42,101 nt of DNA, taken from the NCBI GenBank assembly GCA_029250305.1, contig JAQXFM010000293.1, forward strand, positions 1 through 42,101, given 5' to 3'. Positions within the stretch are counted from its first letter, which is position 1. Every line of letters begins with the position of its first letter. The translations under genes and the position numbers were made by a program. Source of the DNA: Candidatus Poseidoniaceae archaeon (lineage in GTDB: Archaea; Thermoplasmatota; Poseidoniia; Poseidoniales; Poseidoniaceae). This document shows positions 25,745-34,279 of the stretch, in pieces. Below the pieces are notes generated by a model. That model searched no databases. It saw only the letters and a program-made list of their open reading frames with translations, and had not been told where the DNA came from.

Positions 25745-26998
25745 TTAGGATTCGAAGCCCGCTACTGCGGCATGAACTTCTTCATCCGTCATGTTTCGAC
25801 GTTGACTCTTGGCCACTTCAAACAAGTGCGCCACAAGGTCATCGCTTGCTTCATGACCGTTTTGCTCTAACCACCAAATAATGTTTGAACGACCGGCCAT
25901 GTGCCCGATACGAATCACTTGCTTCAGTCCGAAGTCGCCGGCAGGAACACCCGAATACACACGGTCTGCGAGCCAATCATCGCCCTTGCGCATGGCCTTG
26001 ATGACGGCTGAGGCGTGAACGCCCGTCCCCGTTTCGAACGCATCGACACCAAACACTGGGTAGTTACGAGGGAGTGGAACTTCGATGTACTCGTGTGCCT
26101 TCTTGACATAGGCATCGAGTTTCGTGAGGTCATTATCGATGGCACCCATCAACTTGAGATTGACAAGCGTTTGATCGAGAGGTGCGTTTCCTGCACGCTC
26201 ACCAACGCCCAAAGCTGTGCCGTGAATGACATCGGCACCGGCTTCAACTGCAGCGATGTTGTTAGCAACGCCAAGCCCACGGTCTTGATGACCGTGCCAG
26301 TTCACTTCAATCTCGCTTCGCTTGTATCCACCGTCTTTGATGACTTCTTCATCGATGAAGCTCAACAATTGCTTGACGCCGTTCGGTGTCACATGACCAC
26401 ATGTGTCACAGACGCACAGTCGGCGAGCACCGAGTTCCATCGCTCGAAGGTAAATTTGCTTCACATCTTCTGGCTTTGAACGGGTTGTGTCTTCGGTGAC
26501 AAACATCACCGGGACATCGTTGTCAACAGCGTAAGAGACCGCCTTTTCCATTGTCGTGAGCAGTTTTTCCATGGTCCATCCTTCGGTGTATTGCCTGATT
26601 GGGCTTGTTCCCAAGAAGGCACTTGCTTGAATTGGCACACCGTACTTTTGTTGAAGTTCAACCAACGGTTCAATGTCACTCATCAAGGTGCGAACGGCAG
26701 CACCAGGACGGATTTTGAAATCATGATCGATAATGTGAGCGACCATGGCTTCGATGTGTTCCATGTGGAATGGGCCTGCACCGGGTAGTCCAAGGTCGAC
26801 TTTCTGCATGCCGAGGTCTTCCATGAAGGTCAACAGTTCGATCTTTTGCTCGATGGTCGGGTTCCGAGCGCTCGGGCTCTGGAGACCATCTCGAAGTGTC
26901 TCATCGTCGAACCAAACACCGTGAGGGTGATTTGCAGGGTTTCGAGCAAAATCATACTCAACTGTGTTCCAATCATAAATCAGTGAACGCTCATCCAT
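25745..26998 (-). CDS. DRE-TIM metallolyase of the LeuA/homocitrate synthase family
   Basis: A 417-residue enzyme that condenses acetyl-CoA with a 2-oxo acid, as in 2-isopropylmalate, homocitrate or citramalate synthases. Signatures: FDDETLRDGLQSP (metal-binding Asp, substrate Arg, near residue 30), the metal ligands WHGHQDRG (HxH), and HGTALGVGERAGNAPLDQ (conserved family motif 2). The C-terminal regulatory LeuA dimer domain is short or absent, since LeuA is usually about 500 residues; this argues for a non-leucine-regulated family member. The segment GTSPIRQYTEGWTMEKLL is a distinctive insert. The exact substrate cannot be told from sequence. It abuts the M14-like gene stop (convergent) and is 84 bp upstream of the gyrA stop. 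Confidence 0.85.
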   Translation of the reverse strand: MDERSLIYDWNTVEYDFARNPANHPHGVWFDDETLRDGLQSPSARNPTIEQKIELLTFMEDLGMQKVDLGLPGAGPFHMEHIEAMVAHIIDHDFKIRPGAAVRTLMSDIEPLVELQQKYGVPIQASAFLGTSPIRQYTEGWTMEKLLTTMEKAVSYAVDNDVPVMFVTEDTTRSKPEDVKQIYLRAMELGARRLCVCDTCGHVTPNGVKQLLSFIDEEVIKDGGYKRSEIEVNWHGHQDRGLGVANNIAAVEAGADVIHGTALGVGERAGNAPLDQTLVNLKLMGAIDNDLTKLDAYVKKAHEYIEVPLPRNYPVFGVDAFETGTGVHASAVIKAMRKGDDWLADRVYSGVPAGDFGLKQVIRIGHMAGRSNIIWWLEQNGHEASDDLVAHLFEVAKSQRRNMTDEEVHAAVAGFES

Positions 26999-27082
26999 AG
27001 AAAATCACCACGCTGGCCAAATCAGGGTCGGCGCATTCCGCCACAGACCGGAGTCATGTTTGAAGGCGTCGCTGCGCCATCA

Positions 27083-29878
27083 TCACTCTTCTTCGCTCGA
27101 TTCGATTGATTCAGCCGCTTTCGCAGCTTCAAATTCTTCACGTGTCACGACACCGTCACTGTCGGTGTCCATGGCTTCAAATTCGTCCTCAACCAAAATC
27201 GATGGAAGGCGTGCTGAGAAGATAATTTCATCGATGAAGCCACCCTTGTCCTTGTTTCGAAGTTCCATCACGCGTGTGCCCTTTGTGGCTTTGCCCGATG
27301 TGGCCTTGGTCTGATTGGCTCGAACTCGAATCATCATTCCCTTGGAGGTCAACAGGAAGAGTTGATCATCTTCATCAGGGATGGTATGAACACGAACGAT
27401 TTCATCGCCGTGCTCATCGTCTAATTTCATGGTCAAAACGCCACCTGCACCACGGCTGGTCTTACGGTAACCATCGCGGTATTGCTTGACCTTGTCCGTC
27501 TTCCCGTCGATGACAGGTTCGCCGTTTTCATCGAGGAGATCGTGCATGCTGCCATCCCCAAGTCGACTTCGCTTGGCCATTCCGTACTTGGAGAGGGTCA
27601 AGACTGATGTTTCCTCATTCGAGGTTGCAATCATACCGACAACCCGGTCGCCTGGTTTCAATGACATACCTCGGACACCCGCCGTGACTCGGCCTTGGAC
27701 CTTGACAGTGATGCTCACTGTACCGTCTGGACCGGTCTTGGTGTGGCTGGGTTGGAAGCGGCATGCACGTCCGTTCTTGGAGACAAGCACAACGTGGTCT
27801 TCATCAGTCGCTTCCCTCACTGCAACAAGCGTATCAGTTTCGGATTTGAAATTGAGAGCGTACTTACCATTTCGGTTGATTCGAGTATAATCAGCAAGCT
27901 TGGAGCGCTTGACGATGCCTTCATGCGTTGCGAAGATGAGGTAGTGTCCCTCAGGGTTTTCTTGCAACTCTTTCGAGAGTGGAAGAATGGTCACGACACG
28001 CTCGTCATCACGGATTCGTTCAATGACGTTACGAATGTGTGTGCCACGGCTCAAACGACTGCCCATTGGCGTCTCCCAAGCCTTCAATCCGTAGACTCGT
28101 CCTTGATCGGTGAAAATCAACAAACGGTCCTTGCTGAAACAAGTGAGGATGGATTTCGGGAAATCCTCGTCTTTTGTAGTGACGCCTTTGAGCCCCTTTC
28201 CACCTCGGTTTTGAACCCTAAAAGATTCAACAGGCATGTGGCGGATGTAGTTGTCCTCGGACAACGAGATTACAATCGCTCGTTCCTCGATCAAGTCCTC
28301 TCGGTCCATCGAGAGTGGCATTGGGTCGATGTAGGACCGACGTTCATCGCCGTGCCGTTCAACCATGTCGTCCAATTCGCTGAGCAAAATGCTGAGCCTT
28401 CTTGGTCGAGAGGCAATGATGTCTTGCAAATCGCTGATCTTGATTTGAAGTTCTGAGTATTCGTTCTGAACCTTTTCCACATCGAGTCGGCTCAACTGAT
28501 AGAGACGGCGCTCTGCAATGGCCTTGGCTTGTGCCTCAGTGAAGGAGAACGGGTCGATTCCAGCCATTGTTTCTGCTCCGTTGAGGACAGCTTCGAATTG
28601 TTCACGGCTCGAACTCGCCTTGCCAACAGCGATGACATCGTCAATTCGGTCTTGTGCTTTGACAAGCCCCTCCAGAATGTGAGCGCGTGCTTGTGCCTTT
28701 TGCAAGTCAAATTGCGCACGGCGTTCAATGATGCCCTCACGGTGCTTGACATAGGTGTCGAGCATAACAGGAAGCGTCAGCAGCACAGGGCGTCCGTCAA
28801 GGATTCCCATCATGTTGGCAGAATATGACTCCTGAAGACGGCTGGATTTGAACAATTGATTGAGCACAGCATGTGGGTCTGCGTTGTTCTTGACTTCGAT
28901 GACCACACGGATTCCTTCCTTTGAGGATTCATCACGAATGTCACGAATTCCGATGACGGTACCCTTGTTGACGAGGTCTGCGATGTGGACGAGCATGTCC
29001 GCTTTCTTGACCTGGTACGGGATTTCTGTGATGATGATGGCTTTGCCTTTGCTGTCGTCAAGCACTTCACAGCGGGAACGGACATGGAAGCGTCCTTTAC
29101 CGTGCGTGTACATGTCGATAATGCCGTCAATGCCGTGGATGGTAGCACCGGTTGGGAAATCTGGACCCTTGATGTGCTCCATGTACTCTTGAATCGAAAT
29201 TTGCGGCATGGTGAGGTCTTCATCGCCTTGAGCAAGGATTCGAGACACGTGCAGGTGAATCGCACCAGCAACTTCGGTGAGGTTGTGAGGAGGGATTCGT
29301 GTCGCCATACCAACCGCAATACCGTCGCTTCCATTGAGCAGAAGGTTTGGCAAACGGGCTGGCAGAACCGTCGGTTCCTGTTCCGAGTCATCGAAATTCG
29401 GTTGGAAATCAACCGTTTTCTTCTCGATGTCTTCGAGCATGTGCTTTGCGATTCGGTCGAGACGAGATTCGGTGTACCGCATTGCTGCAGGTGGATCCCC
29501 GTCAATCGAACCGAAGTTCCCTTGTCCATCGATCAGTGGATAGCGCAGCGAGAATTCTTGAGCCATACGAACCATGGTGTCGTAGATGGATTGATCACCG
29601 TGCGGGTGGTACTTACCCATGACTTCACCAACTGAACGAGCTGATTTGCTGAACTTCTTCTCAGCGGTATGGCCGCCTTCGAACATACCATAGAGCACAC
29701 GCCGATGGACTGGCTTGAGGCCATCTCGTGCATCAGGAAGTGCCCGCCCAATGATGACAGACATTGCGTAATTGATGTACGAAGTCTTCATTTCATGATT
29801 GAGCGAATGGTTGAGTAAGTTCCCGGCTGGAGCCATTGCTTCTTCGTCTTGAGTTGGTTCATTGTCTTCAGATGTCAA
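27083..29878 (-). CDS. gyrA: DNA gyrase subunit A with C-terminal EF-hand
   Basis: A 931-residue type IIA topoisomerase subunit that, with GyrB, introduces negative supercoils. The N-terminal domain contains PDARDGLKPVHRRVLYGM and the catalytic Tyr135 in AAMRYTESRL. The C-terminal beta-pinwheel begins with the GyrA-box-like QNRGGKGLKGV (Q556 on), typical of gyrase rather than topoisomerase IV. The translation start is TTG 29878, supported by a near-perfect GGAGGTGA ribosome site 6 bp upstream; it overlaps the gyrB stop by 11 bp. Residues 904-915 form a canonical EF-hand loop (DTDSDGVVTREE), followed by an acidic Ser-rich tail, which I do not know in other gyrases. Bacterial-type gyrase in an archaeon implies an old transfer. 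Confidence 0.96.
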   Translation of the reverse strand: MTSEDNEPTQDEEAMAPAGNLLNHSLNHEMKTSYINYAMSVIIGRALPDARDGLKPVHRRVLYGMFEGGHTAEKKFSKSARSVGEVMGKYHPHGDQSIYDTMVRMAQEFSLRYPLIDGQGNFGSIDGDPPAAMRYTESRLDRIAKHMLEDIEKKTVDFQPNFDDSEQEPTVLPARLPNLLLNGSDGIAVGMATRIPPHNLTEVAGAIHLHVSRILAQGDEDLTMPQISIQEYMEHIKGPDFPTGATIHGIDGIIDMYTHGKGRFHVRSRCEVLDDSKGKAIIITEIPYQVKKADMLVHIADLVNKGTVIGIRDIRDESSKEGIRVVIEVKNNADPHAVLNQLFKSSRLQESYSANMMGILDGRPVLLTLPVMLDTYVKHREGIIERRAQFDLQKAQARAHILEGLVKAQDRIDDVIAVGKASSSREQFEAVLNGAETMAGIDPFSFTEAQAKAIAERRLYQLSRLDVEKVQNEYSELQIKISDLQDIIASRPRRLSILLSELDDMVERHGDERRSYIDPMPLSMDREDLIEERAIVISLSEDNYIRHMPVESFRVQNRGGKGLKGVTTKDEDFPKSILTCFSKDRLLIFTDQGRVYGLKAWETPMGSRLSRGTHIRNVIERIRDDERVVTILPLSKELQENPEGHYLIFATHEGIVKRSKLADYTRINRNGKYALNFKSETDTLVAVREATDEDHVVLVSKNGRACRFQPSHTKTGPDGTVSITVKVQGRVTAGVRGMSLKPGDRVVGMIATSNEETSVLTLSKYGMAKRSRLGDGSMHDLLDENGEPVIDGKTDKVKQYRDGYRKTSRGAGGVLTMKLDDEHGDEIVRVHTIPDEDDQLFLLTSKGMMIRVRANQTKATSGKATKGTRVMELRNKDKGGFIDEIIFSARLPSILVEDEFEAMDTDSDGVVTREEFEAAKAAESIESSEEE
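27134..27169 (-). other. EF-hand calcium-binding loop encoded at the 3' end of gyrA
   Basis: Codons for residues 904-915 read D-T-D-S-D-G-V-V-T-R-E-E: Asp at positions 1, 3 and 5, Gly at 6, a hydrophobic at 8 and Glu at 12. This matches the canonical EF-hand consensus in full. The flanking helices are FEAM before and FEAAKAAE after. No stop, frameshift or repeated sequence separates it from the gyrase domain, so it is part of the same polypeptide. Only one loop is present, although EF-hands usually pair. Confidence 0.85.
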
Positions 29879-31817
29879 GGTTGGTCACCTCCTTTGCGTG
29901 GCGCTCAATAAACGCCCTTCGATCAGGAACATCTTCACCCATGAGAATCTCAAACATGCGATCGGTTTCCTCGGCGTCCTTCACCGTAACCTTGAGCATG
30001 GTACGGGTTTCTGGGTCCATGGTGGTCGCCCAGAGTTGCTCTGGATTCATTTCGCCCAGACCCTTGTATCGTTGCACGCCAATCTTAGCGTTTGGATTGT
30101 CGCCACGAAGTTCATCGACAATCGCATCGCGCTCTTCATCGGTGAACGCATACTTGTTGACTCGGCCCTTGCTGAGTTGGTAGAGCGGAGGTTGGGCGAT
30201 ATACACGTGCCCTTCTGTAATGGCCCGGCGCATGAAGCGCCATAGGAACGTCAGCATGAGTGTGCGGATGTGTGCGCCGTCAATATCTGCGTCAGTCATG
30301 AGGATGATTTTCGAGTATCGCAACTTCTCAGGGTTGAAGGCCCCCTCATCATCAGGGTTGTTTCCAACACCGGCACCAAAGGCACGAATCATGGTTTGAA
30401 TCTCATTGTTTTGGAACACCTTGGCGATGTTGTGCTTTTGACGTTCAACATTGAGAATTTTACCACGGAGAGGGAGAATAGCCTGAATCCGTCGGTCGCG
30501 ACCGGTCTTTGCTGAACCACCTGCAGAATCACCTTCCACAAGGTAGACTTCGCATTCGCTCGGATCTCGGGATTGGCAATCTGCCAATTTACCTGGCAGG
30601 CCGCCGCCTTCGAGCACGCCCTTGCGTCGAGTGAGGTCACGGGCTTTCCGTGCTGCTTCCCGTGCTTTGGAGGCGAGGAGAGCTTTGTCGACAATTTGCT
30701 TTGCCACGTTGGGGTTTTCCTCAAAGAATTCACCCAGTTTCTCATAAACAATCGTCTGGACAATTCCTGTCACTTCGCTGCTGACCAACTTGTCCTTGGT
30801 CTGCGATGAGAACGATGGATCCGGGTGCTTGACGCTGACGACTGCAGCAAGGCCTTCTCTGACGTCTTCGCCACTCAGCCCTTCGCCCTTGAGCAAGTTC
30901 CGCTTCTTGGCATAGCCGTTCACGCAACTCGTGAGTGCTGTTCGCAACCCAGACATGTGTGTGCCACCGTCCTTGTTGCGGATGATGTTCGTGTAGCACA
31001 TGATGGATTCACTGAAGGCATCGGACCATTGAAGGGCGAGTTCGACTTCGACAGGCCCCTTTTCAATATCTTTGGAGCCTGCGATGGTGATTACATTCTC
31101 GTGCATGATTTCTCGGCGCTCGTTGAGTTGTTGGACGAATTCGCTCAGCCCGCCTTCGTAGTGGTGCTCCACCTTGTGAGGTTCTTCGTTACGCTCATCG
31201 GCGATGACAATCATGAGACCTGCGTTCAAGAAGGCTGTTTCTCTCACACGAGTGTTGATTTGTTCGAATTCGAATTCAGTGACTTCAGTGAAAATGGTGA
31301 GGTCGGGTTTGAACGCAATTGTCGTCCCTGTATCATCACACGTACCGATCTCGGCCAAGGGCGCCACTGGCACACCGGCCTCATAGCGTTGGAAGTAAAT
31401 GGTGCCATCACGATGGATGGTGACGTCCATCCATTCAGAAACAGCATTGACTGCAGAGACGCCGACGCCGTGAAGACCGCCAGATACCTTGTAGGAACTG
31501 TTGTCGAACTTTCCACCTGCGTGAAGTTTTGTCATGATCACTTCTGCAGCAGAGATCCCGTATTCTTCGTGGATACCGACCGGGATACCCCGCCCATAGT
31601 CTCGCACGCTGACAGAATGATCTGGATTCAGAACAATATCGATTTGCGCAGTGTGGCCTGCAAGGTGTTCGTCGACAGAGTTGTCGACAACTTCCCAAAT
31701 GCAGTGGTGGAGCGCTGTTCCATCGTGGGGGTCGCCGAGGTACATACCGGGGCGTTTTCTGACCGCCTCTAATCCTTCCAAAACTTGAATGCTTGATGCA
31801 CCATAATCGTCGCTCAT
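29868..31817 (-). CDS. gyrB: DNA gyrase subunit B (bacterial type)
   Basis: A 649-residue ATPase subunit. The GHKL domain shows WEVVDNSVDEHLAGH (ATP and magnesium site near residue 45), the DYGRGIPVG box and the GGLHGVGVSAVNA loop. The transducer domain includes QTKDKL. The TOPRIM domain starts at EGDSAGGSA (E428) and continues with LPLRGKILNVE and DADIDGAHIRTL. QRYKGLGEMNPEQLW near the end is the classic gyrase signature. The length fits GyrB without the long insertion of proteobacterial proteins. ATG 31817 is preceded by GAGGA. The stop codon overlaps gyrA, so the subunits are coupled. The promoter lies in the 346-bp region upstream. Confidence 0.97.
   Translation of the reverse strand: MSDDYGASSIQVLEGLEAVRKRPGMYLGDPHDGTALHHCIWEVVDNSVDEHLAGHTAQIDIVLNPDHSVSVRDYGRGIPVGIHEEYGISAAEVIMTKLHAGGKFDNSSYKVSGGLHGVGVSAVNAVSEWMDVTIHRDGTIYFQRYEAGVPVAPLAEIGTCDDTGTTIAFKPDLTIFTEVTEFEFEQINTRVRETAFLNAGLMIVIADERNEEPHKVEHHYEGGLSEFVQQLNERREIMHENVITIAGSKDIEKGPVEVELALQWSDAFSESIMCYTNIIRNKDGGTHMSGLRTALTSCVNGYAKKRNLLKGEGLSGEDVREGLAAVVSVKHPDPSFSSQTKDKLVSSEVTGIVQTIVYEKLGEFFEENPNVAKQIVDKALLASKAREAARKARDLTRRKGVLEGGGLPGKLADCQSRDPSECEVYLVEGDSAGGSAKTGRDRRIQAILPLRGKILNVERQKHNIAKVFQNNEIQTMIRAFGAGVGNNPDDEGAFNPEKLRYSKIILMTDADIDGAHIRTLMLTFLWRFMRRAITEGHVYIAQPPLYQLSKGRVNKYAFTDEERDAIVDELRGDNPNAKIGVQRYKGLGEMNPEQLWATTMDPETRTMLKVTVKDAEETDRMFEILMGEDVPDRRAFIERHAKEVTNLDI
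29885..29893 (-). promoter_or_regulatory. strong Shine-Dalgarno site fixing the TTG start of gyrA
   Basis: On the minus strand AAAGGAGGTGACC precedes the TTG codon at 29876-29878 by 6 bases, while it still encodes the last residues of GyrB. It matches the anti-Shine-Dalgarno consensus GGAGGTGA almost perfectly. Its presence settles the start in favour of TTG rather than the ATG further in. Confidence 0.8.
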
Positions 31818-32163
31818 TTTTTATTCCTCAAGAAGGGTTGAATGTGTGCGGTTTTCGACCGTGTTTTTGACACCAAAAATAGTGGATTTTTTCACCATAA
31901 TTTGCGCCGCAGTACTCGATTTTCTATACCCCTCACTCCCCTACATTTGTACCCTGCGACGAGGGGGTATAAAGATAGTGCATTAATCCCCTCCAGAGGG
32001 ACCTTCTGGACCGCAAAATACCCCCTTCAAAACGACCCCGTTTCACTCCAAAAAAGTGGCGGAAAATGGGCATAAAATCTTCGGAAGAAACCAGTGATAT
32101 CGCCGGCCATTTGTCGAACATCCCATGCGAGAGCGTTAAGAAGCGGGCCTAAGTCGCAAAGCC
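31818..32163. promoter_or_regulatory. 346-bp divergent control region between gyrB and aroD
   Basis: The only gene-free stretch over 300 bp in the window. It holds a minus-strand TATA element (GGGGTATAGAAAA, about 31920-31932) facing gyrB and a plus-strand one (GGGGGTATAAAGA, 31963-31975) facing aroD. A further plus-strand TATA-like box (CATAAAATC, 32071-32079) would place transcription near 32100, about 65 nt before aroD. The two central boxes form an imperfect inverted repeat. No origin-recognition repeats, hairpin terminators or RNA genes were recognised, and the short open frames inside show no coding character. Confidence 0.6.
31925..31971. repeat. inverted repeat carrying two back-to-back TATA/BRE elements
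   Basis: Left arm TATACCCCTC (31925-31934) and right arm GAGGGGGTATA (31961-31971) are reverse complements apart from one extra G. The arms are separated by 26 bp. Each arm is itself a TATA box preceded by a G-rich BRE-like element, so the repeat points two pre-initiation complexes away from each other. The middle could be an operator for both genes. Confidence 0.6.
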
Positions 32164-32961
32164 ATGGCTGACCCGTTGGTTTGTGTGTCCCTTGAAGGTA
32201 CGACTGTGAAAGAAATGCTCGATGAAGCAGCTCGCGCTGGCATTGCTGGTGCGGACATGATTGAAGTTCGATTTGATCGATTGTACCTGAGCCGACCTGA
32301 GCCAACCGTCACAGAAAACGAGGAAGGCGAAATCACGAAGACCATGCCACCTGCAAACGAATGGCCCGTTCGTGACTTTACCGACATCGACGTTGGAGCA
32401 TCCATTACCGCACTCAAGGAAGGCATCGCCCTCCCAGTCATCTTCGCTGTTCGACCCGTCCGTGAAGGCGGCCATTTCTCTGGCGACGAAGCCCAACGAC
32501 TCGACGTCCTTCAACAAGGAATCGACTCCGCATCGACATGGATTGACCTCGAAGTCTCCATTGAAGACGACAAGCGAGCAAGTCTCATGAAAGCAGCAAA
32601 GAAAGCATCTTGCAAAATCATTGCATCCATCCACGACACGGACAGCACCCCGAGTGCAGAAGAAATTCAAAACCTCATCACCACAAATGCTGAGATGGGT
32701 GACATTGTCAAGTTCTGCGGAACTGTCAACGATCACCAAGACGCCCTCCAAATCGTCGAAGCAACCCATGCCATGGCCACTGAGAAGGTCGACTTCGCTG
32801 CAATGGCACTGGGCAACGGTGGGGACTGGGCGCGCTTGCACGCACCGGTCTTGAACCAAGCACTTGTCTACGCCACCATGCGAAACGAGTTCCGACTCTC
32901 AGACAAGGGACTTGTGAACGTCCGTGACCTCAAAGAGGCATGGAACCTTCTCGAATACTGA
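32164..32961 (+). CDS. aroD: type I 3-dehydroquinate dehydratase
   Basis: A 265-residue class I enzyme that removes water from 3-dehydroquinate through a Schiff base. The start segment PLVCVSLEG and the acidic strand MIEVRFDRL are typical. Catalytic His157 lies in SIHDTD, and the Schiff-base Lys183 in DIVKFCGTVND. The C-terminal MALGNGGDWARL and FRLSDKGLVNVRDL close the barrel. The enzyme is about 20 residues longer than many homologues, from an acidic insertion near residue 50 (ENEEGEITK). It has its own TATA-like box about 90 bp upstream. It is convergent with the next gene, with 5 bp between the stops. Confidence 0.93.
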   Translation: MADPLVCVSLEGTTVKEMLDEAARAGIAGADMIEVRFDRLYLSRPEPTVTENEEGEITKTMPPANEWPVRDFTDIDVGASITALKEGIALPVIFAVRPVREGGHFSGDEAQRLDVLQQGIDSASTWIDLEVSIEDDKRASLMKAAKKASCKIIASIHDTDSTPSAEEIQNLITTNAEMGDIVKFCGTVNDHQDALQIVEATHAMATEKVDFAAMALGNGGDWARLHAPVLNQALVYATMRNEFRLSDKGLVNVRDLKEAWNLLEY

Positions 32962-32966
32962 TTCGC

Positions 32967-34226
32967 TCACACTTCAAACGGATCGTCGTATGACTTTTCC
33001 GCAGGCTCAGGCACCGTTACAACTGCTGGCGCTTGGACACTTTGTTCCAAAGGAAGAACTGCAGATGGCAGAACTTGTGCCGGCATTGAGAGTTGTTGCG
33101 GCGGAGGAATTTGCCCCGGCATCGAGAGCTGTTGTGGCGGTGGAAGTGGAGCAAGTGATGAATCAATCGGCATGGGCGGCATTGGCATCTGCCCTCCAAA
33201 TTGAGGGAGATCAGCAGGTCGCTCGAGAGAAGGAACCAATCCCTCAGTAGCGTCTTTTGGAGCAAGCCCAGCCCGCATGTACTTCGCATTTAGAATGAAA
33301 GGAGCAACCAAGCCTGCCAGAATGATCACCATGAACGTGAGGGCGACTGTGAAAGGTGGCAAGATCAGGGAACGCGTGGTTGTAATGATGGTAACATCTG
33401 CAGCAACAGTGACACCAGGTGCATCTGCATCAGCGTCGTGAATGTTATCCCATGCATCAATTACAAGGTAAAAGTCTTGCCAATCTGCCCCACCCCATAG
33501 TGGCGTGTAGACTTCGGCTTTGTCGAGGTTGAGGGCGAAATTAACCGAACTGACTTGCTCATATTCGTGGGCATCACGGTATGACTTCCAACCGAGCGGA
33601 TTCCAACTCCGCCATTCTGGAGGGATGTCACTCAATGATTCTTCCAAATCACCTTCATAGCACCACCATGCCATATCTTGGCCACAATCGTAGGAATCCT
33701 TGTACGACTCGTACTCTGTCGTGGTGAGCAAGTAAACATCTCCTTTGACTGGATTGGAATCTGCATCTTGCAATGTCACACAAATGGTGGTCCGTTGGGT
33801 TGCAGAGAGGTTCAACCGGAGCGCTCCGACGCTGTTATTGCCAATCAGCATCGTTGTATAATGGCTGGTTTCAAGTGGGTCAAGGGTCGGAAGATTCCAT
33901 GAATTTTGCTGATACATCCAAGGTTCTTCAGGAGCCTCAGACGTTGGTTGGATGTCGTTTGGCCGATTGGGCGGTTCTTCATCATCCTCGTAATACTCCT
34001 CGTCGTAATACTCATCCTCATAATAGCCGTAATATGGATCGTAGTTCCTTGACCAATGGGGCACCATGGCCATGCGTTGCATTGTTTGGTTCCATTCGAT
34101 GGCTTGTGTGTCACCCTGGCAAGCATCTGCCGCTTGGGCTGGCGCAACAAGGGGAGAAGAGAATGCCACAGAAAGCAGTGGCATCATCATGATGAAAACC
34201 AAGGAGAAGACAACTGAATTTCGCAT
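32967..34226 (-). CDS. secreted, membrane-anchored protein with Tyr/acid-rich and Pro/Gln-rich regions
   Basis: 419 residues. ATG 34226 is set by the signal peptide (SVVFSLVFIMMMPLLSVAFSS); the frame is open to 34283. After the signal comes a region very rich in Tyr, Asp and Glu (YYGYYEDEYYDEEYY, about residues 65-79). A beta-rich extracellular domain with several Trp and a few Cys follows. A membrane helix lies at about residue 290-315 (FTVALTFMVIILAGLVAPFIL). The cytosolic C-terminus is rich in Pro, Gln and Met with two copies of PPPQQLSMP. It overlaps or directly follows the large peptidase gene on the same strand, so the two are probably co-expressed. No family recognised. Confidence 0.72.
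   Translation of the reverse strand: MRNSVVFSLVFIMMMPLLSVAFSSPLVAPAQAADACQGDTQAIEWNQTMQRMAMVPHWSRNYDPYYGYYEDEYYDEEYYEDDEEPPNRPNDIQPTSEAPEEPWMYQQNSWNLPTLDPLETSHYTTMLIGNNSVGALRLNLSATQRTTICVTLQDADSNPVKGDVYLLTTTEYESYKDSYDCGQDMAWWCYEGDLEESLSDIPPEWRSWNPLGWKSYRDAHEYEQVSSVNFALNLDKAEVYTPLWGGADWQDFYLVIDAWDNIHDADADAPGVTVAADVTIITTTRSLILPPFTVALTFMVIILAGLVAPFILNAKYMRAGLAPKDATEGLVPSLERPADLPQFGGQMPMPPMPIDSSLAPLPPPQQLSMPGQIPPPQQLSMPAQVLPSAVLPLEQSVQAPAVVTVPEPAEKSYDDPFEV
33082..33144 (-). repeat. short tandem duplication encoding PPPQQLSMP twice
   Basis: Two related units (about 33082-33107 and 33118-33144) each encode PPPQQLSMP in the cytosolic tail of the preceding protein. They differ at several third positions, so the duplication is not recent. 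The unit looks like a protein-interaction linear motif rather than a structural domain. Confidence 0.6.
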
Positions 34227-34279
34227 GCTCGTCGCCCCCTTGATATGACGCTGAGCTTGGAGGTTCAAGGTAGTAGCGG

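Noticed and set aside
30825..31772. 315-codon plus-strand open frame opposite gyrB
   Set aside because: It lies entirely within clear GyrB coding sequence and reads as a composition-driven shadow.
31818..32163. Replication origin in the gyrB-aroD gap
   Set aside because: No origin-recognition-box type repeats or AT-rich unwinding element were recognised and no orc1/cdc6 gene is near. TATA elements explain the visible structure better.
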